This document shows, in pieces, positions 6,934 through 14,862 of a stretch of DNA of 16,856 bases. Where the stretch lies: positions 1 to 16,856 of the forward strand of contig JBFWQM010000104.1 in assembly GCA_050249455.1 (NCBI GenBank), written 5' to 3'. Within the stretch, counting starts at the first letter, position 1, and the number at the start of each line of letters is the position of its first letter. The notes below the pieces were generated by a model. That model had not been told where the DNA came from. It did not search any database and worked only from the letters and a program-made list of their open reading frames with translations. This DNA comes from JBFWQM01 sp050249455 (GTDB lineage Bacteria > Pseudomonadota > Alphaproteobacteria > MPNO01 > VGEU01). Both the position numbers and the translations under genes were made by a program.

Positions 6934-8154
6934 ATGCGCCTGAACATTGCCGCCGTCCTGCTCGCGCTCGCACCGTTCGGCGCGGCGGCCCAGGGACAGC
7001 TCCCGTCCGAGGTGGAACGTAACCTCCTCACCCTGGCGAACGGCGCGGTCGCGGTCTCGGCATCGGCCAACGCGCCGGCGGCGATCGCGCTGCTCGACGG
7101 CTCGCCGCGCGGTCGTTGGAGCAACGGAAGTCCGAAGAACGCGCCGCCCTACGCGTTCGTGTTCGAGCTGCGGGCCCCGACCCGCCTGGGCCAAGTCGGC
7201 ATCGACAATGCCGAGGCGCGCCCCGGCGGGGTGGCGGGCGGCGCGGCGCGGCGGGTGTCGGTGGAGGCGTCGGCGGCCGGGCCGGACCGCGGCTTCGCCG
7301 CGCTGGGCGCGCTCGACGCGACGCCCGACGCGGTGGCGCTGCTCGACGTGGCGCCGGCGGCGCCGGTGCGCTGGCTGCGCTTCACGGTGCACGACAACCA
7401 CGGCGGCAAGGGCTGGACCTACCTCGACGACGTGATCGCCTATGGCGAGCAGGCGCCGGTCGCCGACGACGGACGCTTCGCCGGAATCTTCGAAACCGGC
7501 CGGCAGTCCTTCATCGAGCTGCGCCAGGCAGGCGCGACGCTGACCGGCTGCTACACCGAAGCCGCGGGCCACGGCCGCGGCACCTTGCAAGGGATCGTCG
7601 ACAACGGCGTCGCACGGCTTGCCTGGACCGCCGACGGTTCGGGCGTGGAAGGCACCGCCCTCCTGGTGATCGACAGCCGCGGGCAGCTCAGCGGCGTCCG
7701 GTTCCGCCAGAACAGCCGTAGCGCCTGGGGCGGGCCGCCGGCGAAAAGCGGCCCGGCGGCACCGTGCGGCGCGGCGGCGACGTCGAACCCGACCGCGCAG
7801 CGACTCGCTGCCGCCGGCGCGGTGCGCCTCTACGGCATCCTGTTCGATTTCGATCAGGCGACGCTGAAGCCGCAGTCGGAACCGGTGCTGCGCGAGCTCG
7901 CGGCCGCCCTGCAGTCCGACGCGACGCTGAAGGTCGACGTCGAAGGCCATACCGACAGCGCCGGAGACGATGCCTACAACCTGGCCCTGTCGGCGCGCCG
8001 CGCCGCCGCGGTGGTCGACTGGCTGGCCGCGCACGGCGTCGCGGCCGCGCGGCTGAAGCCGGTCGGGAAGGGGGAGGCCGAACCGGTGGCCGACAACGCC
8101 ACCGCCGACGGCCGCGCGCTCAACCGGCGGGTCGAGGTGCGCCGCCGCGGCTAG
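6934..8154 (+). CDS. Secreted protein with discoidin-like region and C-terminal OmpA peptidoglycan-binding domain
   Basis: This 406-aa protein begins with a signal peptide (MRLNIAAVLLALAPFGAAAQ; cleavage likely near residue 19). Residues about 45-171 look like a discoidin/F5-8C-type jelly roll: LLDGSPRGRWSN, YAFVFELRAPTRLGQVGIDN, VRWLRFTVHDNHGG, then TYLDDVIAYG. Residues about 178-270 form a second beta-rich segment (FAGIFETGRQ, GCYTEAAGHGRG). Residues about 296-406 are an OmpA_C domain with FDFDQATLKPQS and EGHTDSAGDDAYNLALSARR, including D341 and R355, the residues that hold diaminopimelate in this family. It should reside in the periplasm or outer membrane, tied to peptidoglycan, with a ligand-binding domain in front. 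The start is an ATG with a modest GGGGA ribosome site. The OmpA part is very sure; the discoidin call is a fold-level guess. Confidence 0.88.
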   Translation: MRLNIAAVLLALAPFGAAAQGQLPSEVERNLLTLANGAVAVSASANAPAAIALLDGSPRGRWSNGSPKNAPPYAFVFELRAPTRLGQVGIDNAEARPGGVAGGAARRVSVEASAAGPDRGFAALGALDATPDAVALLDVAPAAPVRWLRFTVHDNHGGKGWTYLDDVIAYGEQAPVADDGRFAGIFETGRQSFIELRQAGATLTGCYTEAAGHGRGTLQGIVDNGVARLAWTADGSGVEGTALLVIDSRGQLSGVRFRQNSRSAWGGPPAKSGPAAPCGAAATSNPTAQRLAAAGAVRLYGILFDFDQATLKPQSEPVLRELAAALQSDATLKVDVEGHTDSAGDDAYNLALSARRAAAVVDWLAAHGVAAARLKPVGKGEAEPVADNATADGRALNRRVEVRRRG

Positions 8155-8219
8155 GAGCCGGTCTGAGCAATGGCTACAGGCCGAAGGGCCGGCCTAAAGC
8201 CATCGCTCGGACAGGCTCC
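8154..8219. repeat. Long imperfect hairpin between convergent genes
   Basis: By hand pairing, 26 base pairs (one G-T) form from 8154-8183 with 8190-8219, in four blocks: 8154-8159/8214-8219, 8161-8168/8205-8212, 8170-8175/8198-8203 and 8178-8183/8190-8195. The loop is six bases. The first G is also the last base of the OmpA-domain stop codon. No T-run follows on either strand. It may be a bidirectional terminator or a member of a dispersed palindromic repeat family. Confidence 0.6.
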
Positions 8220-8255
8220 CAGCGCGGCAACCGATCAGGCGCGGACGGCAGGCCC

Positions 8256-9689
8256 CTAGCGGCCGAGCCGGTCGAGGGCGGCGTACAGGCGCACCGTCAG
8301 GCCTTCGGCGTTCCAGTCGCGCTCGATGTCGCCGCTGAACTGGCTGCGCAAGGTGCCGTGCGCCAGCAGGCTGCCGAACCCCTCGCTGGCGGGCGGGCCT
8401 GCGATCGGCGGCCCGCCGGTCTCGCGCCAGGCCAGCCGCAGCGCGTCGTCCGCGATGGACCAGCGGATCTCGACGCGGCCGGTCGCCTGCGACAGCGCCC
8501 CGTACTTCGCCGAGTTGGTGGCGAGCTCGTGGAGCAGGAGCGCCATGCTGCTGAGCGCATTGCTGCCGATCGGCACGTCAGGTCCGTCCAGCGCGACGTG
8601 CGATGCATCCGTCTGCTCGACGTCATAGGGCGAGACGATGGTGCGCAAGAGCTCGCGCAGTCCGGTGGCACGGGCGGCGCGCTCCGCGCCGGTGCCGAAA
8701 TCGGGCAGGGTGAGGGCGTGCGCGCGCGACAGCGCCCCCAGCCGCTCGCGCATGTCGGCGACCAGCTCGTCGACCGTCCGTGCCGACCGTCCGCTCAGCG
8801 ACACCACGGCGCTGGCCAGGGTGAACAGGTTCTTGACCCGGTGATTGATCTCGCGCAGCAGCAGGTCCTGCCGCGCCTGGGTGCGCTTGCGCTCGGTGAT
8901 GTCGCGGGCGATCTTCGACGCGCCGACGACACGGCCGCCGGCATCGTGAACCGGGGAGATCGTCAGCGAGACGTCGACCAGCGTCCCGTCCTTGCGGCGG
9001 CGCAGCGTCTCGAAGGTCGGCACCCGCTCGCCGCGACCGATCCGGTCGAGAATCATCCGCTCCTCGTCGAGCCGGTCGTCGGGGATGAGCATGGTGACGA
9101 GGCGGCCGACCGCCTCCGCGGCGTCATAGCCGAACAGCCGCTCGGCGCTCGCGTTCCAGCTCGTGATCGTGCCGGCGAGGTCCTTGCTGACGATGGCGTC
9201 GTCGGACGACTGGACGATCGCCTCGAGCAGCTGGCGCACGTCCTCGGAGCGGCGGAACGCTCCGATCTCGATACGCTCCTCCGGCGGCAGCGGATGGAAG
9301 CAGTTGATCGCGCCGATGACGGCGCCCGCGTCGTCCCGGATCGGCTCGATGCCGATCTTCACCGCCGCGAGCGTCCCGTCGGCGCGTTCGACGACGACCG
9401 AGCGCTCGGCGATCGCCGCGCCGGTGGCAAGCACCCGCGCCATCGGCGCGGCGGCGTCGGCCAGCGGCGTGCCGTCCGTATCGAACATCTGCAGCGACCC
9501 GCAATAGCGGACCGCCGGGTCGCCGGGCACTGGGGCGCGTCCCCACAACGCCGCCGCCCTGGCGTTGTAGCGGACGATGGCGCCGCCGCTGTCGCAGACG
9601 TAGGCGGCGACCGGCAGCAGGTCCAGCATGGCCTGGGATACGACGCCGAGGCTGTCCCGCTGCCCGTCTGCGGTAGCCGGTGCGGTCAT
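8256..9689 (-). CDS. PAS-domain sensor histidine kinase, HWE family
   Basis: This 477-aa soluble kinase has two PAS domains, at about residues 20-130 and 150-270. The second ends with the typical GASKIARDITERKR. The kinase core starts with the HWE H-box REINHRVKNLFTLASA, phospho-acceptor H283. HELATNSAKYGALS (H387, N392) is the ATP-binding N-box, and WRE at 421-423 is the family's namesake motif; GFGS at 437-440 is the G-box. No membrane helix is present, so it senses a cytoplasmic signal, perhaps redox, light or a ligand; the cofactor is unknown. HWE kinases are concentrated in Alphaproteobacteria, several feeding the PhyR-NepR-EcfG general stress response. No response regulator is adjacent, so it is an orphan here. 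The ATG at 9689 was chosen because PAS homology begins just after it and upstream codons are non-coding in character; its ribosome site is weak. Confidence 0.93.
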   Translation of the reverse strand: MTAPATADGQRDSLGVVSQAMLDLLPVAAYVCDSGGAIVRYNARAAALWGRAPVPGDPAVRYCGSLQMFDTDGTPLADAAAPMARVLATGAAIAERSVVVERADGTLAAVKIGIEPIRDDAGAVIGAINCFHPLPPEERIEIGAFRRSEDVRQLLEAIVQSSDDAIVSKDLAGTITSWNASAERLFGYDAAEAVGRLVTMLIPDDRLDEERMILDRIGRGERVPTFETLRRRKDGTLVDVSLTISPVHDAGGRVVGASKIARDITERKRTQARQDLLLREINHRVKNLFTLASAVVSLSGRSARTVDELVADMRERLGALSRAHALTLPDFGTGAERAARATGLRELLRTIVSPYDVEQTDASHVALDGPDVPIGSNALSSMALLLHELATNSAKYGALSQATGRVEIRWSIADDALRLAWRETGGPPIAGPPASEGFGSLLAHGTLRSQFSGDIERDWNAEGLTVRLYAALDRLGR

Positions 9690-9997
9690 GGCGCAGGAAT
9701 GCAGGCGATGCCGGCGCGGCGATCGCGCCGGCCGGATGTCGCGATCTCGAAATGGTCGCCGCGACCCACCGTGGACGTCTCCAGCGCCGGCCGATTCGGC
9801 ATCATCGGCCGGACGACGGCAAGCATGTGAATTGCATGTCGCCCATAGTAGCAACATGCAACCTTGCGGCGTAAGTGGTTTCCCCCGCTTACGCCGCGCG
9901 TCACTGCCGGTTCCCGAACCCGGAACCGGACACCCCCCGGAACATACGCTGTCCGCTCGCGGTTGCTTCCCGTGCAACCGAAGGAGAGTGCGTCCCG
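9690..9997. promoter_or_regulatory. 308-bp divergent intergenic region dense in perfect dyads
   Basis: Between the divergent kinase and microprotein genes I find these perfect inverted repeats: GATCGCG/CGCGATC (9721-9727, 9740-9746), GGTCGC/GCGACC (9754-9766, one-base centre), CCGGCCGAT/ATCGGCCGG (9787-9795, 9804-9812), TGCATGT/ACATGCA (9833-9839, 9854-9860), GCGGCGTAAG/CTTACGCCGC (9866-9875, 9888-9897), CCGGTTCC/GGAACCGG (9907-9914, 9922-9929) and CGGTTGC/GCAACCG (9960-9966, 9974-9980). GCATGT also repeats directly at 9823 and 9834, one helical turn apart. A GGAAC at 9939-9943 with GGTT at 9961-9964 resembles an EcfG-type promoter for the rightward gene. No coding frame is convincing. Confidence 0.55.
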
Positions 9998-10165
9998 ATG
10001 GCTCGCAAACCGAAAAGCAAGATCGATCAGGAGGTCGAGGACTCGTTCCCGGCCAGCGATCCTCCGTCGCATAGCGGCTCCGTGCCGGGTTCGCCGCCTG
10101 GAAAGAAGTCGCCGGAGCCGGCACCGGATTCGCAGGAGCGGAAAAAGGCGCCCCTCGACCCCTGA
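9998..10165 (+). CDS. FPASDPPS-motif microprotein
   Basis: This 55-aa, highly polar protein starts MARKPKSKIDQEVEDSFPAS and continues DPPSHSGSVPGSPPGKKS, ending in a charged tail. The core SFPASDPPS recurs in many short, uncharacterised proteobacterial proteins; its function is unknown, though such genes often lie near stress genes. There is no membrane segment or signal peptide, and composition suggests disorder. AAGGAGA lies about 10 bases before the ATG, and a small perfect hairpin (9960-9980) precedes it in the likely 5' leader. It diverges from the HWE kinase gene. The motif makes the gene call fairly secure despite its size. Confidence 0.8.
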   Translation: MARKPKSKIDQEVEDSFPASDPPSHSGSVPGSPPGKKSPEPAPDSQERKKAPLDP

Positions 10166-10231
10166 GTCCGGCGACGACGACAAGCGAGGGTCGCCCGCGG
10201 CGCGGGAACGCCGCGGCGGCCGGCGTGTTGG

Positions 10232-10567
10232 GTGGGCGTGCCGGTACGATTGCAGATCGCCTTGCTCGTCTTCCCGATGGCCTGCGCGGTGAACGCAGGG
10301 GTCGCCCTCGCGGCGACGCTGTCGGCCGCCCCGGCTGTCCTTCACGATCCGGTGGTGCTGGCATTCATCGCGACCCTGGCCTTCCCGGGAGGAGCGGCTG
10401 CGGCGTGGGGCGTCGCCGGCCGCCTCGTCAGGCCGCCGCCGCGCCGTCCGGCCCTGCGGCTGATCGAGGGCGGGAAATCGCATTTGCCCGTCGGGGTCGT
10501 GGAACGCCGGCCGGCCGGCGGCGTTGGCGCACTGCATTCCAGGCCCAGCAAGGGGTGGACACCATGA
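10232..10567 (+). CDS. Small two-helix membrane protein, unknown function
   Basis: This frame gives 111 aa with two clear hydrophobic segments, at about residues 8-30 (LQIALLVFPMACAVNAG) and 39-63 (DPVVLAFIATLAFPGG). A proline- and arginine-rich cytoplasmic-type tail follows. I recognise no family. The start is GTG at 10232 or 10238; neither has a good ribosome site. Its TGA overlaps the ATG of the following DUF1330 gene (ATGA), the best sign that it is truly translated. Codon third positions are GC-rich like neighbouring genes. It may have been added de novo or be a fast-evolving membrane peptide; confidence in translation is moderate. Confidence 0.55.
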   Translation: MGVPVRLQIALLVFPMACAVNAGVALAATLSAAPAVLHDPVVLAFIATLAFPGGAAAAWGVAGRLVRPPPRRPALRLIEGGKSHLPVGVVERRPAGGVGALHSRPSKGWTP

Positions 10568-10881
10568 CCGCATTCTTCATCGCCCATCGTCGGGAAATCA
10601 CCGATCCCGATCGCCTCAAGCAGTATCGCGACGGCATCGACGCCACTATCGAGCGCTTCGGCGGCCAGATCGTGGTCCGCGCCGACGGTTACGAGGTGCT
10701 CGAAGGCGAATGGCACAGCGGCCGGGATCGCGACGACTCGCGGCCGGAACGTCTCACCGTGATCGCCTTCCCGGACATGGAATCGCTGAAAAGCTGGTAC
10801 GATTCCGACGACTACGCGCCGTTGAAGGCGCTTCGTCAGGAGAGCGCTGTCCACGACGTCGCCGCGGTGCAGGGCGTCTGA
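10564..10881 (+). CDS. DUF1330 family protein
   Basis: This 105-aa protein is a single dimeric alpha/beta-barrel-type domain of the DUF1330 family. Typical landmarks are visible: TDPDRLKQYRDG near the start, then FGGQIVVRADGYEVLEGEW. Next come LTVIAFPDMESLKSWYDSDDY, the aromatic-rich core of the family, and APLKALRQ near the end. Biochemical role is unknown; members are small cytoplasmic proteins often found beside metabolic or stress genes. The ATG at 10564 overlaps the stop of the upstream membrane protein gene, with an AAGGGGTG ribosome site, so translation is probably coupled. Confidence 0.88.
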   Translation: MTAFFIAHRREITDPDRLKQYRDGIDATIERFGGQIVVRADGYEVLEGEWHSGRDRDDSRPERLTVIAFPDMESLKSWYDSDDYAPLKALRQESAVHDVAAVQGV

Positions 10882-11030
10882 CCCCTCCCGCCGCGCCGGG
10901 TGCGACGACTCGACTCTAAACCTTTTCTAAGAAGCGACCTATATAAGCCGGACCGTCCAGGCTTTCGGGTCGAATTCGTCATGCTTTCCGTGGGTTCCCG
11001 CATCCGCGCCGCCGCATCGGGGTGGCGCTG
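10882..11030 (+). promoter_or_regulatory. Upstream region of the MFS gene with an AT-rich candidate -10
   Basis: A short AT-rich patch at about 10916-10946, in otherwise GC-rich DNA, contains TATATA (10940-10945), a possible -10 for the MFS gene. No convincing -35 lies 16-18 bp upstream, so the promoter call is tentative. Confidence 0.3.
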
Positions 11031-12302
11031 ATGGCCACTGCCGCCCAGCCGCCCACCGCCCAGAAGTCGTTCGCCGCGCTGCGGCACCCGGGTTTCCGCA
11101 TCTACTTCATCGGCTCGACGCTGGCCATGATGGCCGACAGCATCGAGCACGTGATCAGCTACTGGATGATCTACCAGAAGTTCCAGTCGCCGGCGCTCGG
11201 CGGCTTCGCCGTGCTGTCGCACTGGCTGCCCTTCCTGCTCTTCTCGGTCTACTCCGGCGCGCTGGCCGACCGCTTCGACCCGCGGCGGCTGATCCAGCTC
11301 GGCATGCTGTGCTTCATCTCGGCCTCCCTGGCGTGGGGCTATTTCTTCCTCACCGACAGCCTGCAGCAGTGGCAGGCCGAGGTGATCCTGGTCGTCCACG
11401 GCATGGCGGGTGTCCTGTGGGGCCCGGCCGGGCAGATCCTGCTGCACGACATCGTGGGACCGGCGCACCTGCAGAGCGCGGTGCGCCTCAACGCCACGTC
11501 GCGCTTCCTCGGCCTCCTGCTCGGCCCTGCAGTGGGTGGCGCGGCACTTTTCCTGCTCGGGCCGGTGTGGGGCATCTTCCTCAACGCCCTGATCTACCTG
11601 CCGCTGTTCCTGTGGCTGTGGCGGGCGCCCTACGGGCCGAAGTTCCGCGCCGCGGCCGCCGCCGCGCCGCGGGCGGCGATGCGCGGGTTCGGCGACATCA
11701 TGGGCTCGATCCGTGCGGTCGCCGGCGACCGCGCGATCGCCTCGATCATCCTCCTAGTCGGATTCGCGTCGCTCCTGGTCGGCAACGCGCACCAGGCGCA
11801 GATGCCTGAGTTCGCCCATGACCTCGGCCATGACCATGCCGGCGCCCACTACAGCATGCTGCTGGCGGCGAACGCGGCCGGCGCCCTGGTCGCCGGGCTG
11901 GTGCTGGAAAGCCGCGGGCTGCTGTCGCCGCGGCCGCAGACCGCGCTGGTGCTGGTCATGCTGTGGTGCGTGGCGATCGCAGGCTTCGCCGCGGCGCCGG
12001 CGTACCCGCTGGCGATCGCCTGCCTGTTCGTCGCCGGCTTCCTGGAGCTCGCGTTCTATTCGATGGCGCAGACCCTCGTGCAGCTCGGCGCGCCGGCCCA
12101 GATGCGCGGCCGGGTGATCGGGCTCTTCAACATGTCGAGCCTGGGACTGCGCGCGTTCAGCGGGCTGACCGTGGGCGTCGGCGGCAGCTATATCGGGATC
12201 CACTGGTCGCTCGGCATCAGCGCGCTGACGTTGCTCGCCGTCACCGCCATGCTGGCGCGCTATACCGCTGGCGCCGCCCCGGTTCGGATCGGCGCGGAGT
12301 GA
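11031..12302 (+). CDS. MFS transporter, EntS-like (MFS_3) exporter type
   Basis: This 423-aa protein has about twelve hydrophobic segments and the MFS signature between helices 2 and 3 (GALADRFDPRRL). A second half-signature lies late in the protein (GAPAQMRGRVIGLFNM). Overall shape and motifs are those of the MFS_3 group, to which the enterobactin exporter EntS belongs. Substrate is unknown, and no siderophore gene is in the window. An internal loop DLGHDHAG near the middle is histidine-rich. The ATG at 11031 is preferred to the GTG at 11022 because GGGGTGG sits about 8 bases before it. The gene stands alone and its end converges with the flippase gene, with only 12 bp between stop codons. 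Confidence 0.88.
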   Translation: MATAAQPPTAQKSFAALRHPGFRIYFIGSTLAMMADSIEHVISYWMIYQKFQSPALGGFAVLSHWLPFLLFSVYSGALADRFDPRRLIQLGMLCFISASLAWGYFFLTDSLQQWQAEVILVVHGMAGVLWGPAGQILLHDIVGPAHLQSAVRLNATSRFLGLLLGPAVGGAALFLLGPVWGIFLNALIYLPLFLWLWRAPYGPKFRAAAAAAPRAAMRGFGDIMGSIRAVAGDRAIASIILLVGFASLLVGNAHQAQMPEFAHDLGHDHAGAHYSMLLAANAAGALVAGLVLESRGLLSPRPQTALVLVMLWCVAIAGFAAAPAYPLAIACLFVAGFLELAFYSMAQTLVQLGAPAQMRGRVIGLFNMSSLGLRAFSGLTVGVGGSYIGIHWSLGISALTLLAVTAMLARYTAGAAPVRIGAE

Positions 12303-12314
12303 GCGCGCGCGAAG

Positions 12315-13832
12315 TCAGCCGCGATTGAGGAGCCGGGCGGCCCCGGCGCCGATCAGCACCTTCTCCGGCCGGTCGAGCAGGATGAACCACCCGGCCGCAG
12401 CGGTCGCGGCGATCCCGCCGGCGAGCGCCAGCGGCTTCCACGCCTCGACGAGCATCGCGCCGAGCAGCAGCACCGCCCCGGCGGCGGCGGCTGCGAGCAC
12501 CGGGAGCGCCGAGCGGTCGAGCCCGCCGAGCGCGCGCGCGCAGAGCCAGAGGTGGGCGATCAGGTCGGCGGCCAGGCGCAGCGCCGCGGTCGCGGCGGCG
12601 CCGACGATGCCGTAGGCCGCCGTCGCCTGCCACGCGACGATGAAATAGAGCGGCAGCTCGGCGACCTGCAGCTTGGCGGAATAGTCCGGCCGACCGACGC
12701 CCTGCAGCAGCGTCGTCGCCGTGTAGGCGAAGCTGTTGGCATAGACGCCGACGATGAGGAGCTGCAGGACGCGGGCGGAGGCCTGCGCGAACTCCTCCCC
12801 GAGCCATAGCCGCAGGCCGGTCTCGGCGTAAAGCTCGATGCACAGCGCAATCGGGAACATCGTCAGGAAGGTGAACTTCATCCCGCGCACGAACAGCAGC
12901 GAAACACGGTCGTCGCCGCGCTCGGAATGCAGCGAGATCGCCGGCAGCAGGACGCGGATCAGCGCCGTCGGCACGACGTAGAGGCGGGACGATATCTCGT
13001 TGGGCGCCGCGTAGTGGGCCAGCGCGCGCAGCGGCAGCAGCGAGCCGATCAGGAACCGGTCGAAATAGCCGAGCAGCGGATTGACGATCCGCGAGACCGT
13101 GACCCAGCCGCCGAACCGGAGCAGGTGCCGGATTTCCGCGCGCTCGACCGTCAGGCCGTCGCGCGCCGCCGCCGTCGTGGTCAGCGCCAGCCGCGCCAGC
13201 GCGGCGACCGCCACCAGCCGGCCGAGCACCAGCAGCCCGACCACCGGCACCAGGCTGTCGGTGAACGGCAGCACCAGGAGCGGCGAGACGAAGCTGAACG
13301 CTCCCATCGGCACCGACACGGCGTTGGCGAGCGTGAACCGGTGCTGCGCCTCCAGGATCCCCATCAGGCCGCCGTAGAGGACCGACAGCGGCACGGCGAA
13401 GGCGAGGACGTGACCGCAGGCGATCGCCTCCTCGAGGAGCGGGCCCTCGGCATTCAGGAAGGCGGCGGCGAGCCGCGGTACGGCGAGCCACGCCACGGCG
13501 CCGCCAAGCGCGCCGAGGCCGGCGAAGAGCGCCAGCGACGAGCCGACCACCGCCGCGACGCGGGCCCGCTCGCCGAGGACGAGGGCGCGCGACAGGTTGC
13601 GCACGATCGCCGGGCCGAGCCCGAGGTCGAACAGGCCGAAGTAGCCGACCACCGCCCAGGTCAGCGCCAGCAGGCCGAAGCGCTCGGTGCCGAAGCCGCG
13701 GATCACGAAAGGGACCGTCACCAGCGCGACCGCCAGCGGCACGCCGAACCCGACTAGGTTGACGGCCGTGTTGCGGGCGAGTCGGCGGCCGCTGGTGGCG
13801 TTCGCCGCGGCCGCGGACTCAGCCTCGGTCAT
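12315..13832 (-). CDS. Polysaccharide/lipid-linked oligosaccharide flippase (Wzx-like, MOP superfamily)
   Basis: This 505-aa protein has about 12-14 predicted helices. The N-terminus, RNTAVNLVGFGVPLAVALVT followed by GTERFGLLALTWAVVGYF and DLGLGPAIVRNLSR, is the classical opening of O-antigen/exopolysaccharide flippases. It likely moves undecaprenyl-linked sugar repeats across the inner membrane. Positively charged residues recur on the predicted cytoplasmic side (R-x-LSRAL, RHLLRFGGW). It overlaps the upstream GT2 gene by 14 bp in another frame, so both are one transcript; no polymerase is present in the window. Exact glycan cannot be read from the sequence. Confidence 0.88.
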   Translation of the reverse strand: MTEAESAAAANATSGRRLARNTAVNLVGFGVPLAVALVTVPFVIRGFGTERFGLLALTWAVVGYFGLFDLGLGPAIVRNLSRALVLGERARVAAVVGSSLALFAGLGALGGAVAWLAVPRLAAAFLNAEGPLLEEAIACGHVLAFAVPLSVLYGGLMGILEAQHRFTLANAVSVPMGAFSFVSPLLVLPFTDSLVPVVGLLVLGRLVAVAALARLALTTTAAARDGLTVERAEIRHLLRFGGWVTVSRIVNPLLGYFDRFLIGSLLPLRALAHYAAPNEISSRLYVVPTALIRVLLPAISLHSERGDDRVSLLFVRGMKFTFLTMFPIALCIELYAETGLRLWLGEEFAQASARVLQLLIVGVYANSFAYTATTLLQGVGRPDYSAKLQVAELPLYFIVAWQATAAYGIVGAAATAALRLAADLIAHLWLCARALGGLDRSALPVLAAAAAGAVLLLGAMLVEAWKPLALAGGIAATAAAGWFILLDRPEKVLIGAGAARLLNRG

Positions 13833-14862
13833 GATCGGACGCGGATTGCAGGAAGTTGGCGGCGATCTGGGCCCGCAGCGAGTCCAGCGGCGAAACGCTC
13901 CATATCAGCATGGCGCGCGCCTGCGCCCATCGCCGCCGCCGCCAGCCGGCGGCCGCGGCAAACGGATATGCGCAGATCAGGAAGCCCAGTCGGGCGCAAC
14001 TGCCGGAGAAAATGATCGTCTTGAACATCAGCGCGGCAATTCGGGATCGGTAGTTGCGAAAATAGAGCCAGGGCGCCGCGGCGTCTTCCAGCACGTGCAG
14101 CAGGCCCCGGCGCTCGAAGACGCCCGAGCTGCGGCCGGCGTGGTGCGTCGCGCGCGCATGGGGAAGGACGTAGATCTTCTGCCCGGCCTTGCCGATGCGC
14201 GCCGACAGGTCGATGTCCTCGAAGTACATCGGGATCGTCTCGTCGAGGCCGCCCGTGTCGACCAGAAAGCCGCGCGGCAGCAGGAGAGCCGCGCCGCAGG
14301 CGTAGCCGACCGCAGCAGCCGGCCGGTCATCCTGCGGCGGCGGCGGCTCGGCGTCGAAGAAAGGGCTCGTCGGGCAGAACCGCGCTAGCCCGAACTGGCG
14401 GAACAACGCATCGCGAAGGCGTGGCAGCGTGCGTGCGGCGTAGCGGTTCACGCGGCCGTCGCTGTCCAGGATCATCGGCGCGACCGCGCCGGCATCTGGC
14501 ACCGCCTCGAGGAAACGGATCAGGGCGGGCAGCGCGCCGGCATGAAGCACGGCGTCCGGATTGAGCAGCAGGACATAGCGGCCACGCGCCAGGCCGGCGC
14601 CGATGTTCACGGCGCGGGCGAACCCGAAATTTCCGCCGGTTTCGATGAGGGTTACTTCAGGAAATCCCTCTCGGACGATCTCCACCGTCGCGTCGCCGCC
14701 GGCGTTGTCCAGCACCAGGACCTCGATGCGGGGCCCGTCCTGGCCGTCAAGCACGCTGCGCAGGCAGTCCGCGATCGTGCCCGCCGATCGCCAGGTGACG
14801 ACGACGACGGACACATCCAAGGGGTCTGGCGCCGCAGGGGGCCGGGAATCGATTTCGGACAC
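13819..14862 (-). CDS. Glycosyltransferase family 2 (WbbL-like)
   Basis: This 347-aa enzyme transfers a sugar from an activated donor. The GT-A fold is clear: DVSVVVVTWRSAGTIADCL (about residues 16-34), VLDNAGGD (nucleotide binding), FGFARAVNIGAG, LLNPDAVL (metal-binding region), then MYFEDIDLSARIGKAG with the likely catalytic ED pair. These traits match the rhamnosyltransferase-like GT2 group. A hydrophobic C-terminal segment (about residues 280-310) could tether it to the membrane. The start is a GTG at 14862, just before MSEIDSRPP; no better ATG precedes the catalytic domain, and its ribosome site is poor. It heads the two-gene unit with the flippase and diverges from dodecin. Confidence 0.9.
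   Translation of the reverse strand: MSEIDSRPPAAPDPLDVSVVVVTWRSAGTIADCLRSVLDGQDGPRIEVLVLDNAGGDATVEIVREGFPEVTLIETGGNFGFARAVNIGAGLARGRYVLLLNPDAVLHAGALPALIRFLEAVPDAGAVAPMILDSDGRVNRYAARTLPRLRDALFRQFGLARFCPTSPFFDAEPPPPQDDRPAAAVGYACGAALLLPRGFLVDTGGLDETIPMYFEDIDLSARIGKAGQKIYVLPHARATHHAGRSSGVFERRGLLHVLEDAAAPWLYFRNYRSRIAALMFKTIIFSGSCARLGFLICAYPFAAAAGWRRRRWAQARAMLIWSVSPLDSLRAQIAANFLQSASDHDRG

Noticed and set aside
9686..10573. 295-codon minus-strand frame across the microprotein cluster
   Set aside because: It runs opposite three better supported genes, shows no domain and no hydrophobic or motif pattern.
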